64,000 nt of DNA, taken from NCBI GenBank assembly GCA_041394405.1, contig JAWKIF010000015.1, positions 20,498 through 84,497 of the forward strand, in the 5' to 3' direction. Under the pieces are notes generated by a model. That model had not been told where the DNA came from. It was given only the letters and a program-made list of their open reading frames with translations, and did no database searches. Within the stretch, counting starts at the first letter, position 1; every line of letters begins with the position of its first letter. Positions 35,921 through 44,224 of this stretch are shown in pieces. The DNA is from Microthrix sp041394405. Lineage in GTDB: Bacteria > Actinomycetota > Acidimicrobiia > Acidimicrobiales > Microtrichaceae. Made by a program: the position numbers and the translations under genes.

Positions 35921-36522
35921 CGGGCCACCTGCTCGACCGGCGCGATCTCGGAGGTTTCGAGCGCCGCCACCGCCTCGTTGGTGCCGAACGCCCGGACGAT
36001 GCGGCGTTCGAGGTCCAGCACGGATTGCCGGATGGCGTCGGGATGGTCGGACTCCAAGGCATGCACGTACAGCACCGGGGGTGCCGCCGAGATCTCGATG
36101 GTGAAGGTTCCCGGCGTGAGGGTGATGGCGTTGGCCACCATGATGAGCAGCTGGGAGGAGATGCCCCGCACCGGCACCGCCACGATGCCCCGCCTGGTGT
36201 GGTGAAGGCCGCTGGGCCGCACCACCAGCCACGCCACGTGCAGGCTGGCGGTCACCAGCTGCACCAGGAACCAACCCGCGAAGGCCGCGACGCGAACGGG
36301 CCGCAGCGCCACCTGGCCGTGGGAGGGCACCGAGCGGGGAAACGCCCACAGCACGACGACCGCCACGACCGCGCCGGACACCACGTTGGCAAAGGTGGGC
36401 GTGCCCCACAACAGCGTCCACACAGCCACCAGCCACAGGCCCATGAGAAACGACCCCCAGGGGCCGCGGCTGGACCGAGGAGCGGTTGGGTCGGGGTTGG
36501 CAGCGTCGCTCGACTCGCTCAT
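35917..36522 (-). CDS. mnhE: Na+/H+ antiporter subunit E
   Basis: 201 residues. After ~22 polar residues come two close hydrophobic segments (FLMGLWLVAVWTLLWG; VVSGAVVAVVVLWAFP), a third near residue 85, then the soluble domain with VANAITLTPGTFTIEI and VLYVHALE, the MnhE signature. ATG at 36522 overlaps the mnhD stop. Required for assembly of the complex in studied homologues. Confidence 0.9.
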   Translation of the reverse strand: MSESSDAANPDPTAPRSSRGPWGSFLMGLWLVAVWTLLWGTPTFANVVSGAVVAVVVLWAFPRSVPSHGQVALRPVRVAAFAGWFLVQLVTASLHVAWLVVRPSGLHHTRRGIVAVPVRGISSQLLIMVANAITLTPGTFTIEISAAPPVLYVHALESDHPDAIRQSVLDLERRIVRAFGTNEAVAALETSEIAPVEQVAR

Positions 36523-38006
36523 CCCAGCACCTCCGACACGTATCGATCCGGATGCAACAGCTCGTCGGCAGCCCGTTCGGTCAGCCCGAAGAGCGGCCCG
36601 GCCGCCAGTGCGACGGCCAGCGACAACACCACCATCACTGCCACCGAGCCGTACATCACCCGCAGCCCGGCGGGCGGATGCTCGACCGATGCCGCGTCCT
36701 CGGTGAACTCGCGCTCTCCCCAGAAGGCCCCGCCCCAGATCTTGGTCATCGAGAACAGCGTCAGCAGCGAGACGGCGATGCTGACGCCCACCACCGCATA
36801 CTCGCTGGCCGACAGCCCGGCATCCACCAGCGCAAACTTGGCCACGAACCCCGAGAACGGCGGCAGCCCGGCCAGGCTCAGCGCAGGCAGCAGGAACATG
36901 ACGCCCAGCCACGGATCGGCCCGCGCCACCCCGCCGATGTCCGCCAACCGGCCCGAGCCGGCGCGCACCTCCACCAGCCCGGCCACCAGGAACAGCGTGG
37001 TCTTCACGATGATGTGGTGAATCATGTACAGCAATGCCCCGGCCAGCCCGGCCACGGTGAACATGCCCAGCCCCATGATCATGTAGCCGATCTGGGAGAC
37101 GATGTGGAAGCTGAGGATGCGCTTGATGTCGTTCTGGGCGATGGCCCCCAACACGCCGACCGCCATGGTCAGCGACGCCACCACCAGGATCAGGGTTCCC
37201 GAGCGGCTGTCGGAGGGGATCAGCAGGGTCTGCGTGCGGATGATGGCGTACACGCCCACCTTGGTGAGCAGGCCGGCAAACACCGCCGTCACCGGCGACG
37301 GAGCCGTCGGGTAGCTGTCGGGCAGCCAGTTGAACAGGGGGAACAGCGCGGCCTTGATACCGAACACCACCAGCAGGAGCAGCCCGAACGCGGTGCGCAG
37401 GCCGGCGGGCAGCTCGGTCATGGCCCCGGCGAGGTCGGCCATGTTGACCGTGCCGGTGGCCGAGTAGATGAGGGCCAGGGTGGTGAGGAAGAGCGCGGAG
37501 GCCACCAGGCTGATCACCACGTAGGTCATGCCCGAGCGGATCTGCTGGCGGCCGCCTCCAAGGGTCAACAGCACGTAGCTGGCGGTCAGCATCATCTCGA
37601 AGGCCACGAACAGGTTGAACAGGTCGCCCGTGAGGAACGCGGCGGAGATGCCCGCCGCCAGCACCAGGTACACCGGATGGAACGCCCCGTGGTTGCGCTC
37701 GGCGCCGGGCTGGCCCATGGCGTAGATCAACACCGACACCAGCATCACCGAGGCGACGGCCAGCATGATGCCCGCAAGGCGGTCGGCCACCAGCGTGATG
37801 CCGAGGGGGGCCGGCCATCCGCCCATCTGGGCGACCGCAGGGCCGTCGGCATCGGCGCGCACCAACAACACGAAGCTAAGCGCCGTGGTGGCGCTCAGCA
37901 CCGACAGGCTGACCGCTCGCTGAACTCGGCGAGACCGAAAGGCCATGATCGACACGGCGGCGCCCAGCAGCGGGAGCACGATGGGCAACGGCAACAGCAC
38001 CCTCAT
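36519..38006 (-). CDS. mnhD: Na+/H+ antiporter subunit D
   Basis: 495 residues with about fourteen membrane helices, homologous to respiratory complex I proton-pumping subunits. Key regions: LFNLFVAFEMMLTASYVLLTLGG with the conserved Glu, KAALFPLFNWLPDSYPTAPSPVTAVFAGLLTKVGVYAIIR with conserved Lys residues, and AQNDIKRILSFHIVSQIGYMIMGLG. ATG at 38006 overlaps the mnhC stop. One of two large ion-translocating subunits in this operon. Confidence 0.95.
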   Translation of the reverse strand: MRVLLPLPIVLPLLGAAVSIMAFRSRRVQRAVSLSVLSATTALSFVLLVRADADGPAVAQMGGWPAPLGITLVADRLAGIMLAVASVMLVSVLIYAMGQPGAERNHGAFHPVYLVLAAGISAAFLTGDLFNLFVAFEMMLTASYVLLTLGGGRQQIRSGMTYVVISLVASALFLTTLALIYSATGTVNMADLAGAMTELPAGLRTAFGLLLLVVFGIKAALFPLFNWLPDSYPTAPSPVTAVFAGLLTKVGVYAIIRTQTLLIPSDSRSGTLILVVASLTMAVGVLGAIAQNDIKRILSFHIVSQIGYMIMGLGMFTVAGLAGALLYMIHHIIVKTTLFLVAGLVEVRAGSGRLADIGGVARADPWLGVMFLLPALSLAGLPPFSGFVAKFALVDAGLSASEYAVVGVSIAVSLLTLFSMTKIWGGAFWGEREFTEDAASVEHPPAGLRVMYGSVAVMVVLSLAVALAAGPLFGLTERAADELLHPDRYVSEVLG

Positions 38007-38476
38007 GGCGACGCCTCGCCCTCGCCGAACGCCCGGTCCGTCGCCTCGCCCGGGGCGGCCCCCGATTCGGCGAGGGCCTGGGCCGCCTCGGCAGCACGGG
38101 TGTCGGCCACCTCCTCGTTCTCGGCGCGTTCGCGCGCCACGCGAGCGTCCTCGAGGTCGTCCTCGACCAGGTCGTCCCCGGTCAGCACGAAGCTCCGCCA
38201 GGCCATGCCCAACAGGAACGCCGTGACGCCAAAGCTGATGACGATGGCGGTCAGCAGCATGGCCTGGGGCAGCGGGTCGACGTAGTCGCCCGGTCGATCC
38301 GGAGCGCCCTGGACAAACGCCGGGAACCCATCGCGCCCGGAGATGATCAACAACAGGTTGGCCCCGTGGCTGATGAGCCCCAGGCCGATGATCAACCGGC
38401 TCAGCCGACGCTGCAGCAACAGCCACGTGCCGATGCCAAACAGCGCAGCCGCCGACGCTGCCAACGTGATGCTCAC
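38003..38476 (-). CDS. mnhC: Na+/H+ antiporter subunit C
   Basis: 157 residues from a GTG at 38476 (GTGA overlap with mnhB). Three helices homologous to NuoK: AASAAALFGIGTWLLL, LIIGLGLISHGANLLLI with the conserved GLGLISHGANL, and PLPQAMLLTAIVISFGVTAFLLGM. A ~55-residue acidic, Ala/Glu-rich C-terminal tail extends beyond the usual ~110 residues and is probably disordered. Confidence 0.92.
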   Translation of the reverse strand: MSITLAASAAALFGIGTWLLLQRRLSRLIIGLGLISHGANLLLIISGRDGFPAFVQGAPDRPGDYVDPLPQAMLLTAIVISFGVTAFLLGMAWRSFVLTGDDLVEDDLEDARVARERAENEEVADTRAAEAAQALAESGAAPGEATDRAFGEGEASP

Positions 38477-38943
38477 GACCCGCTCCGCTCGTCCGCAAGA
38501 TCGTCGGCGCCCTCGTGTTCGGGTTGTGCCGCCTCGCCGAACGCGCTGAACATCATGAGCGCCAGGCCCATCACGACCAGGAACACCCCGATGTCGAACG
38601 CCAGCACCGAGATGAGCTTGATCTCCCCGAGGAGCGGCGGATGCAGCTTCACCTTGCCGCTCTCCAACAGGTCGCCGCCCACCACCAACGGCACCATGGC
38701 GGTGAGCGTGGCCACGAACAGGCCCGTTCCCACGTAGTACCGGCCGGGCACTCGCCCGACGAGGCGCACCTGGTCCAGGCCGCCGGCGGCGTACTGCAAG
38801 CCCAACGCAGCGGCCGCCACCAGGCCACCCACAAACCCGCCCCCGGGCTGGTTGTGCCCCGCGAAGAGCAGGTACAGCGCCATGACGAGGGCGGTGTGAA
38901 ACACCACCCTGACGGCCATCTCCAACACCATGGAGCGCCTCAC
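38473..38943 (-). CDS. mnhB: Na+/H+ antiporter subunit B
   Basis: 156 residues, four helices. MnhB signature FAGHNQPGGGFVGGLVAAAALGLQY is clear, with the later helix LISVLAFDIGVFLVVMGLALMMF. The GTG at 38943 overlaps the mnhA stop (GTGA); an in-frame ATG lies four codons further in. C-terminal ~20 residues are acidic. Confidence 0.93.
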   Translation of the reverse strand: MRRSMVLEMAVRVVFHTALVMALYLLFAGHNQPGGGFVGGLVAAAALGLQYAAGGLDQVRLVGRVPGRYYVGTGLFVATLTAMVPLVVGGDLLESGKVKLHPPLLGEIKLISVLAFDIGVFLVVMGLALMMFSAFGEAAQPEHEGADDLADERSGS

Positions 38944-41447
38944 GAGCTGCCCTGTTGGTCGTCAGCGCCCTCGCCCGAACCGGGCACTCCCGAACGGGTC
39001 GCGCCCGAGCGCGGCAGCGGCGTGGAGCCACCCGGCCGATCGGCGTCGCCCAAGTACGCCCGCAGGCCCGGAAGCTGCGGCGCATCGTCGTCGGGTGCGC
39101 CCACCGTCAGCCCCCGCACGCCCACCCGAGCCAGTGCCACCAGCCCCAGGGCAGCGACCGTCAGCACGGTGATCTCGCCCAGGGTGTCGAAGCCGCGGAA
39201 GTCCACCAGGATGACGTTCACCACGTTCGACCCACCGCCCTCGGACACGGAGCGGGCCAGGAACTCATCCGACACACCGCTGGGAGGCCGGGAGGCGCCG
39301 GCCACCAGGGCGAAGACAAACACGAATAGGCCCACCGCTCCCGAAATGGTCAGCCGCACCACCCGGCCCAGGGTGGTCGGACGCTCGTCGAACTGGCGGG
39401 GCAGCACCCGCAACACCAGGACGAACAGCACGGCGCCCAGTGTCTCGATGCCCACTTGGGTCAGCGCCAGGTCGGGTGCCCCCCGCAGCACGTACAACAA
39501 CGACATGCCGTAGCCGACAGCACCCAGGCACAACACGGCCGCCAGGCGTCGTCGAATCACTGCGGCGGCGGCAGCGGCCGTGATGACGAGGCCCATCAGC
39601 CCCACCTCGCCGGACGAGTCGGCGAAGGCGGGGAGGTCGGTGCCCTGCAGCTCGCCGGCCAGGGCCACCCCGGGCACCACCACCGCCGTCACCAGGACGA
39701 CGCCCACGTAGGTGGGCAGCGAACCCGACTGCACGCGGCCCGCCAGCCACGCGGCGGTGCGGTTGAGGGCCTCCAGCGAGCCGAGGTAGATCGAGTTGCC
39801 GGAGGGCAGGCCGGGCAAGCGTTCCTGGAACCTCCACACCTGGCCGGCGCCGGCCGCCAGGGCCACGCCCACCCCGATGGTGAGCGCGCTGAGCGCCAGC
39901 GGCAGCTTCAGCCCGTGCCACAGGGCGAGGTGCCCGGGCTCAACCTGCGGGTTCAGTGCGGCGGCCGCCCCGTAGGTGAGCCGGGACAGCAGGTCGGGCG
40001 TCGCCCCAAGCACCACGGTGATGGCCGCCAACGCTCCCGCGGGCGCCCAAAACGCCCAGGTCGGCGCCGGCGCCTCCTCCAACTCCTCAGTCGTGCCGCG
40101 CCCATCCGTGCCGCCGAGGCCACCGTCCACCGGCACCGGGCGGCCGGCGACGGGTCGAGTGCTGAACGCGCCCAGCAGGAGTCGTGCCGTGTAGGCGAAG
40201 GTGAGCATCGAGCCGCCGACGATGCCGGCGAGCACCACCCAGGTTCCGGCGCCGTCGGGATGGGCGAAGGCCTCGTAGGCGGCCTCCTTGGCGATGAAGC
40301 CGAACAGCAGCGGCACCCCGGCCATGGAGGCACCCGAGAGGATCGCCGCCCAGCGGGGGCCCTGCCAGCCGGGTCCGTAGCGTCCCAGCAACCGCAGATC
40401 TCGGGTGTGTGCCTGATGGTCGAGGATGCCCACCACCATGAACAGCGGGGCCTTGAACAACGCGTGGGCGACGATGAGCGCCACTCCCGCCAGCGTGGCC
40501 TCGGGGCTGCCCGCACCGAAGAGCACCATGAGGAACCCCAGCTGGCTCACCGTGCCGAAGGCCAGCAGCCGCTTCAGGTCGTACTGCTGCAGTGCCTTGG
40601 CACCGCCCAGCACCATCGTGGTGAGGCCGACGGTGAACAGCAGCGGGCGCCAGAAGCCCAGGTGTGCGAACGGCGGGGCCAGCCGGGCAACCAGGTACAC
40701 GCCGGCCTTCACCATCGTTGCCGAATGCAGATAGGCGGAGATGGGGGTGGGGGCCACCATGGCGCCGGGCAACCAGGAGGAGAACGGCCATTGGGCCGAC
40801 TTGGTGAATGCGCCGATGAGGATGAAGACCAACGCCACCGACACCGTGGTGCCCCCAGGCGGGTTGGCCACGATGGCCGAGAGCTCGTAGGTGCCTGCGG
40901 CCTGGCCCATCAGCACGAAGCCCACCAGCATCACCAACCCACCGGCGCCGGTCATCAGCAGCGCCTGCAGCGCCGAGGAGCGGGCGTTGGGGTCGCGGTC
41001 GTCCCAGCCGATCAGCAGGTAGCTGGTGATGGATGTCAGCTCCCAGCAGGCGTACAGCCACAGCAGGTTGTCGGCGGTGACCAGGCCCAGCATGGCGCCG
41101 GCGAACAGGGTGAGCAGCCCGGCCAAGCGGCCGAGGTGGGGCGTATCTGGGTTGAAATAGCGGGCCGCATAGGCGTGAATCAGCACGCCTATGCCAGCAA
41201 CCATGACCACCATCACCAGCGAGAACGCGTCCACCCGCACGTCGAGCGACAAGTCCAACCCCGCCACCCAGGTGATCGACTCGGTCACGGGGGTGCCGTC
41301 CAGCACGCCCCCGGCGCTGGCCAGCGCCCAGACGACCACGGCTACCGACGGTATGGCGGCGACCCAGAACAGCCGCCGATCGCCCGAGCGCCCCACCGTC
41401 AGGAGGGCCACGCCGAAGCTCAGATAGACCAGCAGCAGCGCGCTCAG
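38940..41447 (-). CDS. mnhA: Na+/H+ antiporter subunit A, probable CTG start
   Basis: 835 residues if started at CTG 41447; the first standard start in frame is GTG 41411. The CTG has AAGGAGG five bases upstream and restores a first helix (SALLLVYLSFGVALLTVG) that the family needs; no ATG, GTG or TTG occurs between it and the upstream in-frame stop. Core: LLWLYACWELTSITSYLLIGW, TKSAQWPFSSWLPGAMVAPTPISAYLHSATMVKAGVYL, YDLKRLLAFGTVSQLGFLMVLFG. C-terminal DUF4040/MrpB-like domain (RGAPDLALTQVGIETLGAVLFVLVL) is present. First gene of the operon; ion-translocating subunit. Confidence 0.9.
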   Translation of the reverse strand: MSALLLVYLSFGVALLTVGRSGDRRLFWVAAIPSVAVVVWALASAGGVLDGTPVTESITWVAGLDLSLDVRVDAFSLVMVVMVAGIGVLIHAYAARYFNPDTPHLGRLAGLLTLFAGAMLGLVTADNLLWLYACWELTSITSYLLIGWDDRDPNARSSALQALLMTGAGGLVMLVGFVLMGQAAGTYELSAIVANPPGGTTVSVALVFILIGAFTKSAQWPFSSWLPGAMVAPTPISAYLHSATMVKAGVYLVARLAPPFAHLGFWRPLLFTVGLTTMVLGGAKALQQYDLKRLLAFGTVSQLGFLMVLFGAGSPEATLAGVALIVAHALFKAPLFMVVGILDHQAHTRDLRLLGRYGPGWQGPRWAAILSGASMAGVPLLFGFIAKEAAYEAFAHPDGAGTWVVLAGIVGGSMLTFAYTARLLLGAFSTRPVAGRPVPVDGGLGGTDGRGTTEELEEAPAPTWAFWAPAGALAAITVVLGATPDLLSRLTYGAAAALNPQVEPGHLALWHGLKLPLALSALTIGVGVALAAGAGQVWRFQERLPGLPSGNSIYLGSLEALNRTAAWLAGRVQSGSLPTYVGVVLVTAVVVPGVALAGELQGTDLPAFADSSGEVGLMGLVITAAAAAAVIRRRLAAVLCLGAVGYGMSLLYVLRGAPDLALTQVGIETLGAVLFVLVLRVLPRQFDERPTTLGRVVRLTISGAVGLFVFVFALVAGASRPPSGVSDEFLARSVSEGGGSNVVNVILVDFRGFDTLGEITVLTVAALGLVALARVGVRGLTVGAPDDDAPQLPGLRAYLGDADRPGGSTPLPRSGATRSGVPGSGEGADDQQGSS

Positions 41448-41633
41448 CGGGGCCTCCTTCGGGTGCCCGCCAAGCTGGCGAACCGCCCGCGGCGTGAGAC
41501 GGGTCGGGGCAACAGAACCACGTCGACCCTAGTTGCCCCAGGGGGGAGGTCCCCAGCCGGGCGGGCAGAGTTCATGGGTTGGAGACAGGCCGGAGTGGCG
41601 AACACCCACACGACCGAAAGCCACGCACGGCCA

Positions 41634-43251
41634 CTACCCTGTGTCGGGGTAGCCGGGGGGTCGGTTGGGGGGTCGGGCCCGGCGGGTTCGGATGGGTGTG
41701 GGCGGGACGGGTTGCTTGTCTGCCGGTTGTTCGTCGTCTTGGTGGTCGGGTTGTTGTTCGGGTGGTTGCCAGGCTTGGTGGCGTTGTGAGTCGATGGTGT
41801 GTCCGGTGGGGGTGGTCCAGGTGAAGCGTCCGTTGGGCAGCCCGGTGGGCCCGGTGTTGGCGGTCATGTGCCAGCCGGTGCGGTGGGTGACCCCGTGATG
41901 GTGCGCACACAGGGCGGCAAGGTTGGTGGGCTCGGTTGGGCCTCCCGCTGCTGCTGGGATGACGTGGTGGATTTGGATCCACGCCAGGGGTGCGTCGCAT
42001 CCCGGGAACGCATCCGCCGTCGCGGACCAGCACCATCCGTCGTTGGAGTGGGCTGGCCAGGCGTTGGTTGAGTGTCGCCCGGATCGGCAGGTCGTCGCCG
42101 TCCACCACAAACGACCGGATGTTCGCTGTGCAGCACAGTCGCCAGAGGTTGGCATCGACGGTGCCCGGAGTGTGGGCCAGCGGGGTGCCGTCAGGACGAA
42201 AGACCGGACCCATCCAGGCGTTGTCGTGTCCGCCGGGCGGAACGGCCGACTCGTCGGTCTGCTCCTTGCTCGCCGGCCCGCTGCCGGCCGTTCCGCCCTG
42301 GCCGTTCGTGCTGGCCGGGCCGGCACCGGGTCCGGCGCTGCTTGCCTGCTGGGTGGGCTCCGTGTCGTCGGTGTCGGTGGGTTGGGTTTGTTCGGCGTGG
42401 ACGATCAGGGTGATATCCGCCCCGGCCTGTCGGCCGTTGGTGGTGCACGTGTGCTGGGCGCGGCGGATCAACTCCAACAACGCTTTCGCACGCAACGTCA
42501 TCCATCCGGGCACCACCAGATCCGGACACGCCTTCGCGTCGGCCTGAGCCCGCCGGTAGAGACGTTCCGTTTCGACCTCGATCGCCTGGGAGAGTTCTTC
42601 GCCCTCGCTGCCGTGCACACACCCCGAGATCACCGTGACCCCACCGGTCTCCGAAATCACCAGGCTGTCGCGCTCCCCGGCGTCGGGTTCGGGGCCGTCC
42701 TCATCCAACTCCGCGCACAACGCCCGCAGCTCTGCGGCCCACCGCTCAAACCTTCTCCCCGGCACACGAGACAACAGATACTCCTGGAGCTCGACCAGAC
42801 CGGGCAGGATCCGATCGTTCGACGCGTTCTGTAACGCCCGGCAATACGCCCACCCAACCCGCCCCTCACCCAACGCCTCAGCAAACAACCCGAAATGCTG
42901 CCTGAGCGCGTTCGCCGTCCGCACCCTCGATTTGGTGTGAGCGGCCGGCAGGCCGGTGGCCGCAGCCAACCAGCCCGACGTCCGATGACCATGAACACGA
43001 TCAGGAACATCGCGGGCCTCCAACTCGCCCAACAAATGCGCCTCAGCAGCATCCAACCGCCGCTGCACCGCCGCCAACCCCACCGCAGCGTCCAACAACT
43101 CCTCATCACCCAACCGGCGCGGATCGACGGCCGCCAACACCCCCACCGACTCACCCAACCGGCCCAACCCACCCAACACCCCACCACCGCCGCCGCTATT
43201 GCCGCTATTGCCGTTATTGCCGTTGTCGTTGTGTTCACACTGACCGGTCAT
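41634..43251 (-). pseudogene. DUF222/HNH endonuclease family gene (13E12-type) with frameshift in the HNH domain
   Basis: From the ATG at 43251 (GGAGG upstream) the first ~415 residues hold a low-complexity Asn/Gly start (NGNNGNSGNSGGGGG) and a DUF222 domain (HLLGELEARDVPDRVHGHRTSGWLAAATGL, GRVGWAYCRALQNA, ERLYRRAQADAKA). Just after the VRDGGC of the HNH motif the frame shifts at about 42009; the other frame continues with FPGCDAPLAWIQIHHVIPAAAGG and NLAALCAHHHGVTHRTGWHM, the complete HNH nuclease, to a TAG at 41634. Two bases missing or one extra would repair it. Uncorrected, the nuclease is lost. Family role in DNA damage or mobile elements is unclear. An SOS box lies upstream. Confidence 0.8.
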
Positions 43252-43340
43252 CATCACCTCCCGCCGGTGTCGACCATCCCTACCGCCCGCTTCGCAAACC
43301 GCCCGCTTCGCAAGCCATCCGCCCCGCTTCCCCCGATGAG

Positions 43341-43354
43341 CGAACGTATGTTCG
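43341..43354. promoter_or_regulatory. LexA/SOS box
   Basis: CGAACGTATGTTCG matches the Gram-positive/actinobacterial SOS consensus CGAAC-RNRY-GTTCG. It lies 87 bp before the DUF222/HNH start and 132 bp after the end of the RsbW-like gene, so it most likely controls the HNH gene. Confidence 0.8.
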
Positions 43355-43485
43355 AGTGTACGCCTGGTCGGGTCGGCCTGCAAGCCGGAACCCGGACGCG
43401 CACCTATGACATCCGTCACACACTGGAGGAGGTCACGGCCTCTCCGCACCGCTTCAGCGACCGCGTTTGGGGCGGCGCGAAACGC

Positions 43486-44070
43486 TCAGACCGGCGGAGC
43501 CTCGGAGCCGGTCTCGACGGCCGGGTCGCTGCCCGGGTAGATCACGAAGCGCACGGAGGTGCCCCCGTCCACCGGCTGGAACTCCGTCTCGTCGGCGAAC
43601 GTCTCGATGATGCCCAGCCCGAAGCCGCCCTCCCGTTGTTGCACCTCGGGGGAGGTGACGTCGGGCAACGAGGTGTCGATCACCGGGTGGGAGCCAGTCA
43701 CCACGAAACCGCCGCCCTGGTCCACCACCGACACGTCAAGCCGGTCGGGGCTGAGGATGCACCGCAGGCGCAGCTGGCGCTCGGCCGGTTGCCCCTGGTG
43801 AGCAGCCACGGCGTTGGCGAGCACCTCGGACAACACCAGGCGCAGCTTGTTCAGGTCCTCTGGGCCCAGCTTGGCCACCACCCTGGCCATTTGCTCGACC
43901 CGCTTGCGCACCGTGGGCAGGCTCGACAGTTGGGCGTCGACATCGAAGTCAACCTCCAGCGGCTCGGCGGGCGGCACCGCACCCGTGCCCCCGCCCATGG
44001 ATTGCCGAAGGCGCGCTTCATCAGGGCCTGGGTCGGTCGGGTACCTCTGAGCGCCTTCGGCGGTAGCCAC
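43486..44070 (-). CDS. Anti-sigma-factor kinase-like ATPase (RsbW/SpoIIAB fold)
   Basis: 194 residues from the GTG at 44070 (AAAGGAAA upstream). HATPase_c features: N-box LRLVLSEVLANAVAAHQG, G1 DVSVVDQGGGFVV, and G2 REGGFGLGIIETFADETEFQ. Such proteins bind and inhibit sigma factors or phosphorylate STAS anti-anti-sigma proteins. No cognate sigma factor or STAS gene is adjacent. The N-terminal ~45 residues are Pro/Gly-rich and disordered. Confidence 0.82.
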   Translation of the reverse strand: MATAEGAQRYPTDPGPDEARLRQSMGGGTGAVPPAEPLEVDFDVDAQLSSLPTVRKRVEQMARVVAKLGPEDLNKLRLVLSEVLANAVAAHQGQPAERQLRLRCILSPDRLDVSVVDQGGGFVVTGSHPVIDTSLPDVTSPEVQQREGGFGLGIIETFADETEFQPVDGGTSVRFVIYPGSDPAVETGSEAPPV

Positions 44071-44224
44071 GGGGTTTCCTTTCGTGTCAACCAATCTACG
44101 TGGCCCACGACCAGAGTTGCGGCATTGGAGAAGACTCACAGATTCGGCGCCCGCTGTCCCCAAGCCGCGGCGCACTCGAGGGGCGCATCGGGGTTGTCGG
44201 TGCCCCTCCCTAACCTGGCCGATC

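Noticed and set aside
39456..41789. 777-codon plus-strand frame opposite mnhA
   Set aside because: Gln/His/Gly-rich shadow without hydrophobic or catalytic patterns.
43190..43240. Microsatellite of GCCGCTATT/GCCGTTATT units as a regulatory repeat
   Set aside because: It lies inside the HNH gene and encodes its Asn/Gly low-complexity start.
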